Assembly (NCBI RefSeq): GCF_003014695.1
Contig: NZ_PYAS01000004.1
Span: 248,001 to 312,000 of the forward strand
Length of the DNA: 64,000 nt
Direction of reading: 5' to 3'
DNA from: Dyadobacter jiangsuensis
GTDB lineage: Bacteria; Bacteroidota; Bacteroidia; Cytophagales; Spirosomataceae
The notes beneath the pieces were generated by a model. It ran no database searches and was not told the origin of the DNA. It worked only from the letters and a program-made list of their open reading frames with translations. Shown piece by piece: positions 1 to 8,850 of this stretch; the stretch's first letter is position 1; every line of letters starts with the position of its first letter. Both the position numbers and the translations under genes were made by a program.

Positions 1-571
1 AAAAGAACATCCAGCGATACCGGTCCCAAAGTTCATAGAGTGCTACTTTATATTGTTTGTCGGGCCAGCCGGGATCGATGCCCACAGGGCTCTGGTGGGA
101 CATGATGTCGTGCGCATCGTGGCTGCTCGTCACCAGGCAAATCAGTTTTGCCTTGAATGTGCCGTATTTTTTGAGGTAGGCGGCGATATTATCCGGTCCC
201 CACGATCCGGCGGAGATGTTCAGAACGCGCACACGTTTGTTGAAATCCTTTAAAAAACGCTTTTCTAGCAGGGTAGAAGCAATGCTGTCCTGGTCGGTGA
301 GGCTTCCACCGTTGACGACCGAATCGCCGATCAGCAATATCACGAGGCTGTCCGTCGGCAACACCTCCTCATTCCGCATGGAGAGGCTATTGGTACGCAG
401 CACCTGGCCGAACCGTTTTACGTCCTGGTTTGGTGCATATATATATTCAAAATCAGGATCGGATACGTAGAGAGGCGAATTACAAAAGCCATATTTTACC
501 CTTAATACAACTTCGGTAATCCCGGCAAGAATGACAATGGCAATTAAAAAACCGTAAACAAACTTTAACAT
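1..571 (-). CDS. SGNH/GDSL-type hydrolase-like protein (3' end cut off)
   Basis: The frame opens at an ATG (569-571) on the minus strand and runs off the left edge, giving 190 N-terminal residues. Residues about 1-22 are a hydrophobic signal anchor. A block LLIGDSVVNG at about residue 80 matches the GDS nucleophile block of SGNH/GDSL esterases, and a later GSWGPDN segment fits the Gly-containing block II. The catalytic Asp-His pair would lie in the missing C-terminus. Substrate is unknown; relatives act on acyl or acetyl groups of lipids and surface polysaccharides. It is divergent from the alpha/beta hydrolase gene to the right. Family assignment is moderately sure. Confidence 0.65.
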   Translation of the reverse strand, partial: MLKFVYGFLIAIVILAGITEVVLRVKYGFCNSPLYVSDPDFEYIYAPNQDVKRFGQVLRTNSLSMRNEEVLPTDSLVILLIGDSVVNGGSLTDQDSIASTLLEKRFLKDFNKRVRVLNISAGSWGPDNIAAYLKKYGTFKAKLICLVTSSHDAHDIMSHQSPVGIDPGWPDKQYKVALYELWDRYRWMFF

Positions 572-854
572 CAAGTGAACGTCTTCTGCGTCGAAAGTGA
601 GTGCAAATTTAGGATTACTTTTTCCATTTACTGCTTTTTCGCTTTTCGTTAACTAAATAAGTCAGCATTAAACCCGGCATTATCGCTGTTGCCGACCTTC
701 CTCCCCGGCGTTTACATAACTCCCCAACTACGTGGCACGGCAACAACGCCGGAATATCCCCGGACGTCTTGTGTTCAAGGCTCTGCCACTGGCACAAGTC
801 TTTATCAAGGTGCGGTTTCAGTTTTGTATTAATCAAAACCTAAAAAAACGTATC
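572..854. promoter_or_regulatory. Divergent intergenic region with a dyad
   Basis: This 283-base region separates the divergent SGNH-like gene and the alpha/beta hydrolase, so it should hold both promoters. A 6-bp inverted repeat (GTTTTG, 7-base spacer, CAAAAC) at 821-839 lies 15 bases before the hydrolase start and could be an operator or leader hairpin. I found no convincing full -33/-7 promoter match. A 73-codon minus frame inside it has no recognisable features and is not called. Confidence 0.3.
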
Positions 855-1733
855 ATGGGATTTATAGAATCAAAAACGGGGATGAACGCCGAGCCGGTGA
901 AGCTCTTTGTGCACGAGGTAGGGCAGGGTAAACCCGTCATATTCATTTCAGGCTGGCCGCTTAGCCATGAAATGTGGGAGTACCAGTTCAATGTTTTGCC
1001 TAAACACGGTATTCGCTGCATAGGCTACGACCGCCGTGGCTTTGGAAAGTCGGACAAACCGTGGAATGGCTACGATTACGACACGCTGGCTGCCGATCTT
1101 AAATCGGTAATCGATTCGTTGAATCTGGACGATGTGATTCTCGTCGGGTTTTCGATGGGAGGAGGCGAGGTAGTGCGTTACCTGAGCAAATATGGCAGCA
1201 GCAAAGTTTCGAAGGTTGTCCTGATCAGTACCGTACTTCCCTACATGCTCAAAACCGACGATAATCCGGATGGTGTGCCTCAGGATTTGTTTGATGGTTT
1301 TGTGAAAGAGATAGAGGACGACCGGCCCAAATTCCTGGCTGGCTTTGCCAGGGATTTTTATGGAAACGGATTCCTGAACAATGCCGTTAGTGACGAGCTG
1401 CTGCAATGGCATGGCATGCTGGCGTTGCAAGGTTCGGGGCGTGCCACCACGCAGTGCATCCGCAGTTTCAGCGCCACCGATTTCCGGAATGAAATATCAT
1501 TGCTGGATATACCCGTGCTCATTATTCACGGCGAAGATGATAAGACGGTCCCTGTTGACGTGAGCAGCGAGCGGACATCTCAAATGCTGCCTGGCGCTGA
1601 GTACATCGTTTACGAAAGTGCTCCGCATGGCCTTTTTGTCACGCATAAGGAACGGCTGAATGAGAATCTGATCCAGTTCATCAACCAGGAAGTGGTGACG
1701 ATCAGTAACCCGTACACCGACATTTCGTCTTAG
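855..1733 (+). CDS. Alpha/beta hydrolase (non-heme haloperoxidase/esterase-like)
   Basis: The 292-residue protein has a nucleophile elbow GFSMGGGE (Ser), an acid in IHGEDDKTVP (Asp) and a C-terminal histidine in APHGLF, the Ser-Asp-His triad of the alpha/beta hydrolase fold. The segment GYDRRGFGKSD and overall length resemble cofactor-free chloroperoxidases and arylesterases, which in practice hydrolyse small esters. No signal peptide is seen, so it is probably cytoplasmic. The ATG at 855 is preferred over in-frame starts up to 123 bases upstream because homology-like sequence begins just after it. A strong hairpin terminator follows. Confidence 0.85.
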   Translation: MGFIESKTGMNAEPVKLFVHEVGQGKPVIFISGWPLSHEMWEYQFNVLPKHGIRCIGYDRRGFGKSDKPWNGYDYDTLAADLKSVIDSLNLDDVILVGFSMGGGEVVRYLSKYGSSKVSKVVLISTVLPYMLKTDDNPDGVPQDLFDGFVKEIEDDRPKFLAGFARDFYGNGFLNNAVSDELLQWHGMLALQGSGRATTQCIRSFSATDFRNEISLLDIPVLIIHGEDDKTVPVDVSSERTSQMLPGAEYIVYESAPHGLFVTHKERLNENLIQFINQEVVTISNPYTDISS

Positions 1734-1758
1734 CATCCGCAAATCCGATTGTAAGCAT

Positions 1759-1794
1759 GCAGGGGCGAACCGTTAGATTCGCCCCTGCTTTTTT
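1759..1794 (+). terminator. Rho-independent terminator
   Basis: A perfect 11-bp stem (1759-1769 with 1778-1788), 8-base loop, and six T follow the alpha/beta hydrolase. It overlaps the stop of the convergent VOC gene. The GGGGCGAA core recurs in the hairpin at 27657-27680. Confidence 0.9.
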
Positions 1795-2161
1795 ATGCGA
1801 TCATTTCTATCAGCTCGATGCGGTTCCCGAACGGGTCGCGGAATGAGAAGCGGTTGCGGTCGGGGATTTTGCTGTCATTTTTTATGGCAACGCCATGCTT
1901 TTCAAGTATTGCACGGGCCTCTTCCAGATTATCGACTTCAAATGCGGGATGGCGCTGTGAAACGGCCTGCACGTCTTCTGCCCGGATATGCAATTGAATA
2001 TCACCCATCTGGAACCATATTGCTCCATGGGGCAACGGGTAACCCAGGTCGTTAAGTTCTTGGAGACCTAATACTCCGCCATAGAAATCCCGCGCCTGCT
2101 GCTCGGTGCCCGGCGGGATGCAAAGCATAATATGATCGAGCCTTTTGAATTTAATGTTCAT
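1793..2161 (-). CDS. VOC-fold protein (glyoxalase/bleomycin-resistance type)
   Basis: The 122-residue protein begins with LDHIMLCIPPG, has a middle FYGGVLGLQEL segment and ends with RFSFRDPFGNRIELIE, the N-terminal beta strand, helix and C-terminal metal-ligand Glu of the vicinal oxygen chelate (glyoxalase) family. Candidate metal ligands are the His in LDHI and the Glu in RIELIE. An upstream in-frame ATG would add 12 residues with no family match, so the start at 2161 is used. Substrate cannot be told from sequence. It is downstream of the AbiEii-like gene in the same direction. Confidence 0.82.
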   Translation of the reverse strand: MNIKFKRLDHIMLCIPPGTEQQARDFYGGVLGLQELNDLGYPLPHGAIWFQMGDIQLHIRAEDVQAVSQRHPAFEVDNLEEARAILEKHGVAIKNDSKIPDRNRFSFRDPFGNRIELIEMIA

Positions 2162-2234
2162 CACAAGGAGTGTTTTCGGCATCAAAGCTAGTGCCATATT
2201 TTGGATAAATCTTTCTGAGAACTACTATTCCTTT

Positions 2235-2861
2235 TTACAGCAAGCTAGCCATGTATGTTTTTACATTTTCCCGCAGGTTCGTTTTCACTGCTTCCCAACT
2301 TACATTTAGCAGGTCTACCGGATCCGGCTGCTCGTCGGCGTCGTCAAAATAAACGAGTGAACGAACGACCTGCCCGGGGTCGCTTGCAGGATACTTTTGG
2401 ACGTAGTAGCCAATCATTTCCTTTATATCAAACGCTTCCAAAAGGGCGTGAACATCCCAAAAATCCTTCTTAGCGCCTCTACCCGCTACGGCTCCCAGTT
2501 TCATCGCAATCACATCTGGCAGCGAAGCGAGCCTCAGGCCTTCAATGTTATCAGCAGCCGAGATTTCGTTGTATTGATGTCTGATCAGGTCGGTCTTCAC
2601 TCCGTTGATTTGATATAATAGGGTCTGATTACGGGCGCCTAACTCGACGGCTTTTGGGAATACTTCGGCGATAGCAGCTTTTACATCCGTCATATCAAAC
2701 GTTTCAGCTGTGAACAAATCAATATCCACTGAAATGCGGTGGCCGAGCCGCAATGCAAGATTTGTTCCACCCACAAGGGAAAACGGCGCCAACTCCGGCA
2801 ATGCCAGTAGCTGTTTTAAGAGTTCCAGGGTTGGTTCGGCGACTGTCTCCGTGTGTAACAT
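2235..2861 (-). CDS. AbiEii/AbiGii-family nucleotidyltransferase toxin
   Basis: The 208-residue protein carries LVGGTNLALRLGHR followed by SVDIDLF (residues about 29-50), the GG plus paired-Asp motif of the AbiEii nucleotidyltransferase fold, and a downstream KLGAVAGRGAKKDFWD block with the conserved Lys and Asp. Family members inhibit growth by transferring nucleotides onto RNA targets and act in phage defence or as type IV toxins. Its start overlaps the end of the upstream small gene by 46 bases, typical of a toxin-antitoxin pair. The partner is not a standard AbiEi antitoxin. Confidence 0.88.
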   Translation of the reverse strand: MLHTETVAEPTLELLKQLLALPELAPFSLVGGTNLALRLGHRISVDIDLFTAETFDMTDVKAAIAEVFPKAVELGARNQTLLYQINGVKTDLIRHQYNEISAADNIEGLRLASLPDVIAMKLGAVAGRGAKKDFWDVHALLEAFDIKEMIGYYVQKYPASDPGQVVRSLVYFDDADEQPDPVDLLNVSWEAVKTNLRENVKTYMASLL

Positions 2862-3124
2862 TTAAAATCGGTTATTTGAAGGTCAAATGCGACGCAGATA
2901 AAATTGAGAACATCTTTTTTCAAATAAGCGGCGAATACGATCTTTTGCTTAAATCGATGGACGCCATAAAAGCGGACCACATTGATGAAATCCGCCCAGG
3001 TTCCGTAATTGGCAACCTTTTCCATTACATACAAATCCTTTTCCTGAAAATCGATTTGGTCGAAATCCACGTCCCAGAAAGCGGTTCTGGATATTGTTGG
3101 CTTAGCCATCAAGGAATTTTCCAT
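2816..3124 (-). CDS. Small DUF6922-like protein, probable antitoxin partner
   Basis: The 102-residue protein contains AFWDVDFDQIDFQ near its start, ANYGTWADFINVV in the middle and FKCYTRRQS...PWNS at its end, the pattern of DUF6922 proteins that commonly precede AbiEii-type genes in Bacteroidota. It is soluble and has no signal peptide. An alternative start at 3109 would remove five residues. It sits 7 bases after the amidohydrolase stop and overlaps the toxin by 46 bases, so translational coupling is likely. The antitoxin role is inferred from context. Confidence 0.7.
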   Translation of the reverse strand: MENSLMAKPTISRTAFWDVDFDQIDFQEKDLYVMEKVANYGTWADFINVVRFYGVHRFKQKIVFAAYLKKDVLNFICVAFDLQITDFKCYTRRQSPNQPWNS

Positions 3125-3131
3125 TTATCAA

Positions 3132-4472
3132 TCAGTTTTTCAGAGGCCCTTTACTCACTTCTTTCCCTTCCTTCCAAACGGATTCGATCTTTCTTGTGTT
3201 CCGGATGTCGTCGAAAGGATTGGCGGACAGGATGAGGAAGTCGGCTTTTTTGCCTTTTTCGAGGGTGCCTTTTTCGCGGTCGATGTGGAGGGCTGCAGCG
3301 GCATTTCGGGTGCTGATGGTGATGGCCTGCGCGGGGGTGAGGCCGGCTTTTACCATCAGTTCCATTTCCAGATGTTCTGTAAAGCCTTGGGTGCGAACGG
3401 GAAACGCTCCGGAGTCGGTGCCGAGGGCTACGCGGATGCCTGCGTCATGGATTTTCTTCAAATTGACCATCGCCGTTTTGAATGCCGACATATTGCGTGG
3501 GTAATCCGGCGAGTTCCTGATTTTTTCAGCATAAGTCTTGTCCGTGATCATTTCGAAAACGCCCGGTTCGAGTGATGCCTTGAAAAATGCATCGTTGATC
3601 CAGTCGGGATTGCCGGCGTAGACAAACTGGTACTCATCCAGGGATAGCGTAGGAATATAGGTTACGTTTTTCTGCTTCATTTTCGTCAGCAGGTCCTGGT
3701 CCACTTCCTTGTCGCGAATGCTGTGAGCGATAATGTCTATTCCGGCCTCTGTGAGCTTGCGGGCGTCTTCGACGTAGAAAAGGTGTGCCGCAACACGGAT
3801 ATTGCGCTTGTGCGCCTCGCGGATAATGGCCTGGTAAATCTCCGGCTTCATTTTTTGCGCATTACCGCCATGGTCATCTACCCAGATCTTCACGACCGCA
3901 GGCTTCACAGCAGCCAGCTTTTCCATCATTGCCGGCACGTCTTCGGGAGCGTTGGGACGCAGCAGCAGGTTCATCCACGAGCCGGGGTTAGGATCCGGCG
4001 TATTGAAGCCATAACCGGCCGAATACAGCCTCGCACCCGGGAGCAGTCCTGCCTGGGTGGAGTCTATAAACCCGTTGAAGATCAGCGGTCGGTCGGTACC
4101 CATGGCCAAAACGGCGCTGACGCCATAATTTTCGTACTTTTTAAGATGTCTCAACAGGTTTTCGCGGGTGTAATTATCGGCGGAGGATGTCGTTCCTTTG
4201 AGCGTCCCCACGTGTGCATGTGCGCAGATGAGCGAGGGCATGACCGTCTTGCCGCTCAAATCGAGCTCCCGGGCGCCCTGGGTTTTGATTCCTTTTTGAA
4301 TGGCGGCAATTTGTCCGTCGGTGATCAGAATATCGGTTTGGGGGCGAGGTGCGGCACCTGTGCCGTCAATCACCGTAGCATTTTTGAGCAGAACCGAACC
4401 CGTGTTTTGGGCAAATACCCAGGCTGGGCAAACCGCACCGGCCATTTGTAATAGTAACAGAAATTTTTTCAT
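3132..4472 (-). CDS. Exported amidohydrolase (imidazolonepropionase-like)
   Basis: The 446-residue protein has a Sec signal peptide ending near WVFAQ. Metal-site motifs of the amidohydrolase superfamily are in order: HAH near residue 85, a candidate carbamylated Lys in VVKIWVDD, His in AAHLFY, His in IIAHSIRD and the catalytic Asp in LGTDSG. The C-terminal GKKADFLILSANPFDD is the usual composite beta domain. Relatives hydrolyse cyclic amides or X-Pro dipeptides in the periplasm; substrate here is unknown. The AbiEii pair starts 7 bases downstream and may share its transcript. A paralogue lies at 20187-21536. Confidence 0.88.
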   Translation of the reverse strand: MKKFLLLLQMAGAVCPAWVFAQNTGSVLLKNATVIDGTGAAPRPQTDILITDGQIAAIQKGIKTQGARELDLSGKTVMPSLICAHAHVGTLKGTTSSADNYTRENLLRHLKKYENYGVSAVLAMGTDRPLIFNGFIDSTQAGLLPGARLYSAGYGFNTPDPNPGSWMNLLLRPNAPEDVPAMMEKLAAVKPAVVKIWVDDHGGNAQKMKPEIYQAIIREAHKRNIRVAAHLFYVEDARKLTEAGIDIIAHSIRDKEVDQDLLTKMKQKNVTYIPTLSLDEYQFVYAGNPDWINDAFFKASLEPGVFEMITDKTYAEKIRNSPDYPRNMSAFKTAMVNLKKIHDAGIRVALGTDSGAFPVRTQGFTEHLEMELMVKAGLTPAQAITISTRNAAAALHIDREKGTLEKGKKADFLILSANPFDDIRNTRKIESVWKEGKEVSKGPLKN

Positions 4473-4591
4473 GATTTACGGATTTAGGATTTAGAAATAG
4501 AGCCGGCGCATTGGTACGTATTTTGATGAGTAAAAAGCCGCGCCGACCAGGCGCGAAAATTAAAAAACATCAACACCTAAAAAATAATATC

Positions 4592-4768
4592 ATGGCCAAA
4601 TATTCGAAAAAAGCTGGTGAAAAGGTAGAAGAAGCCTTGCACGAGCAAAAAGAGGGAAAGCTCAAATCCGGTTCCGGAAAAAAGGTGACTTCTAAAAAAC
4701 AAGCCATTGCGATTGGTTTGTCCGAAGCCCGCAAAGAAGGCGCCAAGGTGCCCAAAAAGAAAGATTAA
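4592..4768 (+). CDS. Small basic DUF6496-like protein
   Basis: The 58-residue protein is very rich in Lys and contains GKKVTSKKQAIAIGLSEARK, which matches the DUF6496 pattern. It has neither a signal peptide nor membrane segment and its charge suggests nucleic-acid association. The ATG at 4592 is chosen because the in-frame extension to 4511 has an unlike, non-family composition. It is a single-gene unit with a terminator close behind. Function is not known. Confidence 0.75.
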   Translation: MAKYSKKAGEKVEEALHEQKEGKLKSGSGKKVTSKKQAIAIGLSEARKEGAKVPKKKD

Positions 4769-4783
4769 CAGCGTGTTAGGAAA

Positions 4784-4820
4784 AGGCCCTTCTTTCGTAG
4801 TCCGCAAAGAGGGCTTTTTT
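4784..4820 (+). terminator. Terminator after the small basic gene
   Basis: GCCCTTCTTT pairs with CAAAGAGGGC (one bulge) around a short loop and is followed by six T. It has A-rich sequence on the other side and could work in both directions. Confidence 0.8.
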
Positions 4821-4971
4821 GTAAATAATATAAAGTGAATGGTCCGGATGCCGAATTTGCTTTGGAATATGATAAAATTAATTCCATGACGGTTTGTAGT
4901 CCTTAAAATAGTCGAATAACTGCTATATTGTACCAATACTACTGACGTTTCTAATTGTAAGTTTTTTGAAA

Positions 4972-7900
4972 ATGAATGACCTGAGGAAGGAGCTCTTGAA
5001 GCTGCTGCAAAAGGATGAACGTGTTTTCGACTTTATCCAGGACTCGGCCACAGACGGATTACTAATATGGAGGCATTCAAATCCGGAAGATTGCTGGGCG
5101 GACAAGAGATTGCAGCAAACAATCGCCCCTGGTCCGGGTTTCCAACAAGGCACCGACGCACCTGCTCCGCTTTTTGAAAACGCTTCCTTTTCATTCCACA
5201 TAAAAAATGCCCGTGCAGGCTTTCCGGCAAGCCAGGAGCCGCTTCACGGGATTGTAAGGCTCACGCGTGACAACGTACAGTCATTGCGGTTGGCTGTTAC
5301 TTCCATTTGTACGTTTGCCGAACCTTACGGGTACCTCGTTTTGTCGGGTTTTCGACGCGACGAGCTGGTGCCTGAACTGCCGGGATTGATCACCAGTACC
5401 GAACTGCACCAGTCTTTTCTGAACAGCAACGCGATCTATATCACAAGCATCGATCTGGAAGGAAACTACCAATATGTCAACGATCATTTCTGCGAGTTTT
5501 ATGGGCTCGACAGCAACGCGATCATCGGCAAATCGTCGCTCGGGGGCGTTGTGCCGGAGGATATCGAAAAATGCCTGCAAGTGGGCGAGCAATGCTTTAT
5601 TAACCCGGGGACGCCTCAACCGGTGGTGCTGCGCAAGTATTCGTCGCTGGACGGCGTGAAAACCACGCAATGGGAATTTACAGGCATTGCCGATGAAAAC
5701 GGGGTGGTGGAGGAGATACTATGCATTGGCTACGACATTACCCAGCAGCTCAAAGTGCAGGAAGACCTTTCGGTGCTGGTATCCAACATGCAGGACGTCC
5801 TGTTCACGATCTCTCCTGCGGGTGTTTTCAGTTATGTATCGCCGAGCTGGACGTCCATGTATGGGCATACCATTGAAGAAACCGTCGGAAAGCCATTTAC
5901 CGAGTTTATACACCCGGATGATTTTCATATCTGTTTCGAGGCATTGCGCATTACTACCGAAACCGGCGTGCCCGTGCCGGGCGGGGTGGAACACCGGATC
6001 AGGCACAAGGATGGATCGTGGTCGTGGAGCAACACCAGTGCCAATATCGACCCGGTGAGCAAGGAAATTATTCTTACGAGCCACGACATTACCGAGTTGC
6101 GAAACTCCCGCGAGCGCCTTAAAGAATTGGCTGTTGTTGCTTCTAATACAACGGATTATATTGTTATTACGGACAGTAAGGGATTAATTACATGGGTTAA
6201 TAAAGCCTACGAAATTCACACGGGTTACGAGCGGAGGCAGGTGAAAGGCATGAACCCGCTGGTTTTGCTGCGGGGGCCTGAGACGGACCCTGATACCCTC
6301 GACCGTATCTGGCTTTATTGCAGAGAGAAGAAGGTGGTGCGGGAGGAAGTGCTGTGCTACACCAAAACGGGGGTAAGCTATTGGGTTGACCTTAAAGTGA
6401 CGCCCGTTTTCGACGACTTTGGCAACTGCACGCATTTTATAGCCGTTGAAAGGGACATTACCGCCCGTAAATCGGCCGACCAGGAGCTCAGGCGCATTAA
6501 GGACATTCAGGAACAAACCAACAGCGTAGCGCGCGTAGGTGGCTGGGAGTTGTACGCACGCACGGGAGAGCTGTACTGGTCGCCGACGACGAAGGAAATC
6601 CACGAGGTGCCGCAGGATTACGTTCCGGATACGGATACCGCCATCCATTTTTATAAAGAAGGGTATAGCAGGGACATCATTGCGAAGGCGGTGGCGGAGG
6701 GGTTGGCTCATGGAACGCCGTGGGACAGCGAGTTGCAGTTGGTGACAGCCAGGGGAAATGAACTCTGGGTCAGATCGATCGGAAAGGCCGAGATGGTCGA
6801 CGGCGTGTGTGTACGTGTGTACGGGGCATTTCAGGATATCACGCACCGCAAGCAGGCGGAGATGGATATCAAAAGTTCAGAAGCCAAATTCCGGAGCTTG
6901 TACGATTCTACGAGCGACGCGGTAATCCTTTTTGACCATACGGGCTATCTGGATTGTAACGATGCCGCTTTGAAAATGTTCGGGATCGATTCCGTGGAGG
7001 CTTTTCGGCATATGCCAATGGGCGATCTGTCGGGATTGAACGATTTGGGTATGGAGGACCACAAGAGAGAGGGGAGCCGGCACGTGCAGATGGTTTATGA
7101 AAAGGGGACACACAGTTTTGAATGGAAATACAAGCGCTTCGGTGAGTCGAAGGAGTCGTTTATTGCCGAGGTTTTGCTTAACCTTATGAAAATCAATGAC
7201 TCGGAGATTGTTCAGGCCGTGATCCGGGATATCACGCTGCGGAAACGCGCGGAGCTGGAATTGCTCGAAGCCCGCGAACACGCGGAGGCGGCCAGCAAAC
7301 TCAAATCGGAGTTCCTGGCCAATATGAGTCATGAAATCCGAACACCGCTGAATGGTGTGGTCGGATTTACGGATCTGCTGATGAAGACTAACCTGGACGA
7401 AACCCAGCAGCAATATATGTCGATGGTTTTTCAGTCGGCCAACTCGCTGATGGACATCATTAACGACATCCTCGACTTTTCCAAAATAGAGGCCGGGAAA
7501 CTCGAATTGACTCCGGAAAAGACTGATTTGCTGGAAATCTGCGGACAAGTGGCCGATATGGTGACATACCAGGCGCAGCAAAAACACCTGGAAATGCTGC
7601 TGAATATCCCCGCCGATATTCCGCAGTTTGTCTGGTGCGATTCGGTAAGGTTGCGGCAGATCCTCGTGAATTTGCTCAGCAATGCCGTCAAATTCACCAG
7701 CCGGGGCGAAATCGAGCTGAAAATCGAATTGCTGCAAAAGGTAAGCGGCCTCGACTACACATTCCGGTTCTCCGTCCGGGACACAGGCATCGGTATTGAT
7801 CCCCAAAACCAGCGCCGCATTTTTGAAGCATTTTCGCAGGAGGATTCCTCCACTACCAAGCGGTTTGGCGGTACCGGGCTTGGCCTCACGATTTCCAACA

Positions 7901-8850
7901 GCCTGCTGGGCCTGATGGAAAGCCGCCTGCAACTGGTGAGCAAGCTCGAACACGGCAGCACTTTCTTTTTCGACGTGACATTCCGCGCTATTGAAGGCGA
8001 AGACCGCTTTGAATGGGAGAATGTGGAGCAGATCGAAAATGTGCTGGTAGTGGACGATAATATACACAACGGGCAGATTTTGAAGGATATGCTGGCCAAC
8101 AAGCGGATCGCGGCAGATTACTTCCGAAGCGGGGAGGACGCATATCGCCAGTTGGCGGCAGGCAAGGAGTACGATGTGATATTGATGGACTCCCAGATGC
8201 CCGGCTGGGACGGAATCGAAACGATCCGGATGCTGAGGAAGCAGGAAGGGAATGCAGCGCATCACCCGGTCATATTGCTGAATGATTCGCTTGACGACGA
8301 GGCGCTGAGTACCTTCGGGAAGGAGTTGGACATCAGGCACTTTTTGGTCAAGCCGGTTAAAATACAGCAGCTTTTTCACGCGCTTTCCGATCTGGGCCTG
8401 AAAGCGAGAGCCCCGGAAAAGCCGGCAAAAACAGTGGCACAGGAAAAATTATCCGAAGAAACTTACGAAACACGCGACGTGAAAATACTTATAGCGGAAG
8501 ATCACAAGATCAATATGCTGCTGGTCAAATCGATGTTAGGCAAAATATTGCCGGGCAGCGAGCTGATCGAGGCGGCGAATGGCAGGGAAGCGATCGAAGC
8601 GTTTCGCAGAACCAGCCCCGATATCGTGTTTATGGACATTCAGATGCCGGAGATGAACGGCTATGAAGCCACGCGCGAGATCAGGCAGGCGGGGAGTTCG
8701 CACGTGCCGATCATCGCGCTAACAGCCGGTACGGTCGTAGGCGAGCGTGAGAAATGCATCGAGGCCGGTATGGATGATTACCTCACCAAACCGGTCCTGA
8801 AAGACACGCTCGAAGCGGCGGTCCGGAAATGGCTCCACCGGCCGGACTAA
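4972..8850 (+). CDS. Hybrid sensor histidine kinase, multi-PAS with two receivers
   Basis: The 1292-residue protein has no membrane segment, so it senses inside the cell. After a degenerate N-terminal PAS-like part come five PAS units with PAC tails ending in DIT (about 145-265, 270-380, 385-505, 515-630, 640-755), a HisKA domain with the phospho-acceptor in NMSHEIRTPLNG (His787), an HATPase domain (NLLSNAVKF, DTGIGI, GTGLGL), and two receivers with phospho-acceptors Asp1073 (ILMDSQMP) and Asp1222 (VFMDIQMP). There is no output domain, so a phosphotransfer protein elsewhere is expected. The first ATG is at 4972; a TTG lies six bases upstream. Its stop codon overlaps that of the convergent SDR gene. 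Confidence 0.93.
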   Translation: MNDLRKELLKLLQKDERVFDFIQDSATDGLLIWRHSNPEDCWADKRLQQTIAPGPGFQQGTDAPAPLFENASFSFHIKNARAGFPASQEPLHGIVRLTRDNVQSLRLAVTSICTFAEPYGYLVLSGFRRDELVPELPGLITSTELHQSFLNSNAIYITSIDLEGNYQYVNDHFCEFYGLDSNAIIGKSSLGGVVPEDIEKCLQVGEQCFINPGTPQPVVLRKYSSLDGVKTTQWEFTGIADENGVVEEILCIGYDITQQLKVQEDLSVLVSNMQDVLFTISPAGVFSYVSPSWTSMYGHTIEETVGKPFTEFIHPDDFHICFEALRITTETGVPVPGGVEHRIRHKDGSWSWSNTSANIDPVSKEIILTSHDITELRNSRERLKELAVVASNTTDYIVITDSKGLITWVNKAYEIHTGYERRQVKGMNPLVLLRGPETDPDTLDRIWLYCREKKVVREEVLCYTKTGVSYWVDLKVTPVFDDFGNCTHFIAVERDITARKSADQELRRIKDIQEQTNSVARVGGWELYARTGELYWSPTTKEIHEVPQDYVPDTDTAIHFYKEGYSRDIIAKAVAEGLAHGTPWDSELQLVTARGNELWVRSIGKAEMVDGVCVRVYGAFQDITHRKQAEMDIKSSEAKFRSLYDSTSDAVILFDHTGYLDCNDAALKMFGIDSVEAFRHMPMGDLSGLNDLGMEDHKREGSRHVQMVYEKGTHSFEWKYKRFGESKESFIAEVLLNLMKINDSEIVQAVIRDITLRKRAELELLEAREHAEAASKLKSEFLANMSHEIRTPLNGVVGFTDLLMKTNLDETQQQYMSMVFQSANSLMDIINDILDFSKIEAGKLELTPEKTDLLEICGQVADMVTYQAQQKHLEMLLNIPADIPQFVWCDSVRLRQILVNLLSNAVKFTSRGEIELKIELLQKVSGLDYTFRFSVRDTGIGIDPQNQRRIFEAFSQEDSSTTKRFGGTGLGLTISNSLLGLMESRLQLVSKLEHGSTFFFDVTFRAIEGEDRFEWENVEQIENVLVVDDNIHNGQILKDMLANKRIAADYFRSGEDAYRQLAAGKEYDVILMDSQMPGWDGIETIRMLRKQEGNAAHHPVILLNDSLDDEALSTFGKELDIRHFLVKPVKIQQLFHALSDLGLKARAPEKPAKTVAQEKLSEETYETRDVKILIAEDHKINMLLVKSMLGKILPGSELIEAANGREAIEAFRRTSPDIVFMDIQMPEMNGYEATREIRQAGSSHVPIIALTAGTVVGEREKCIEAGMDDYLTKPVLKDTLEAAVRKWLHRPD

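Noticed and set aside
615..836. 73-codon frame on the minus strand in the divergent region
   Set aside because: No domain, signal peptide or codon pattern; it lies in the promoter region of the alpha/beta hydrolase.
6877..8379. 500-codon open frame on the minus strand
   Set aside because: Antisense to the hybrid histidine kinase, whose domains are clear; the antisense protein has no family pattern and is a GC-rich shadow frame.
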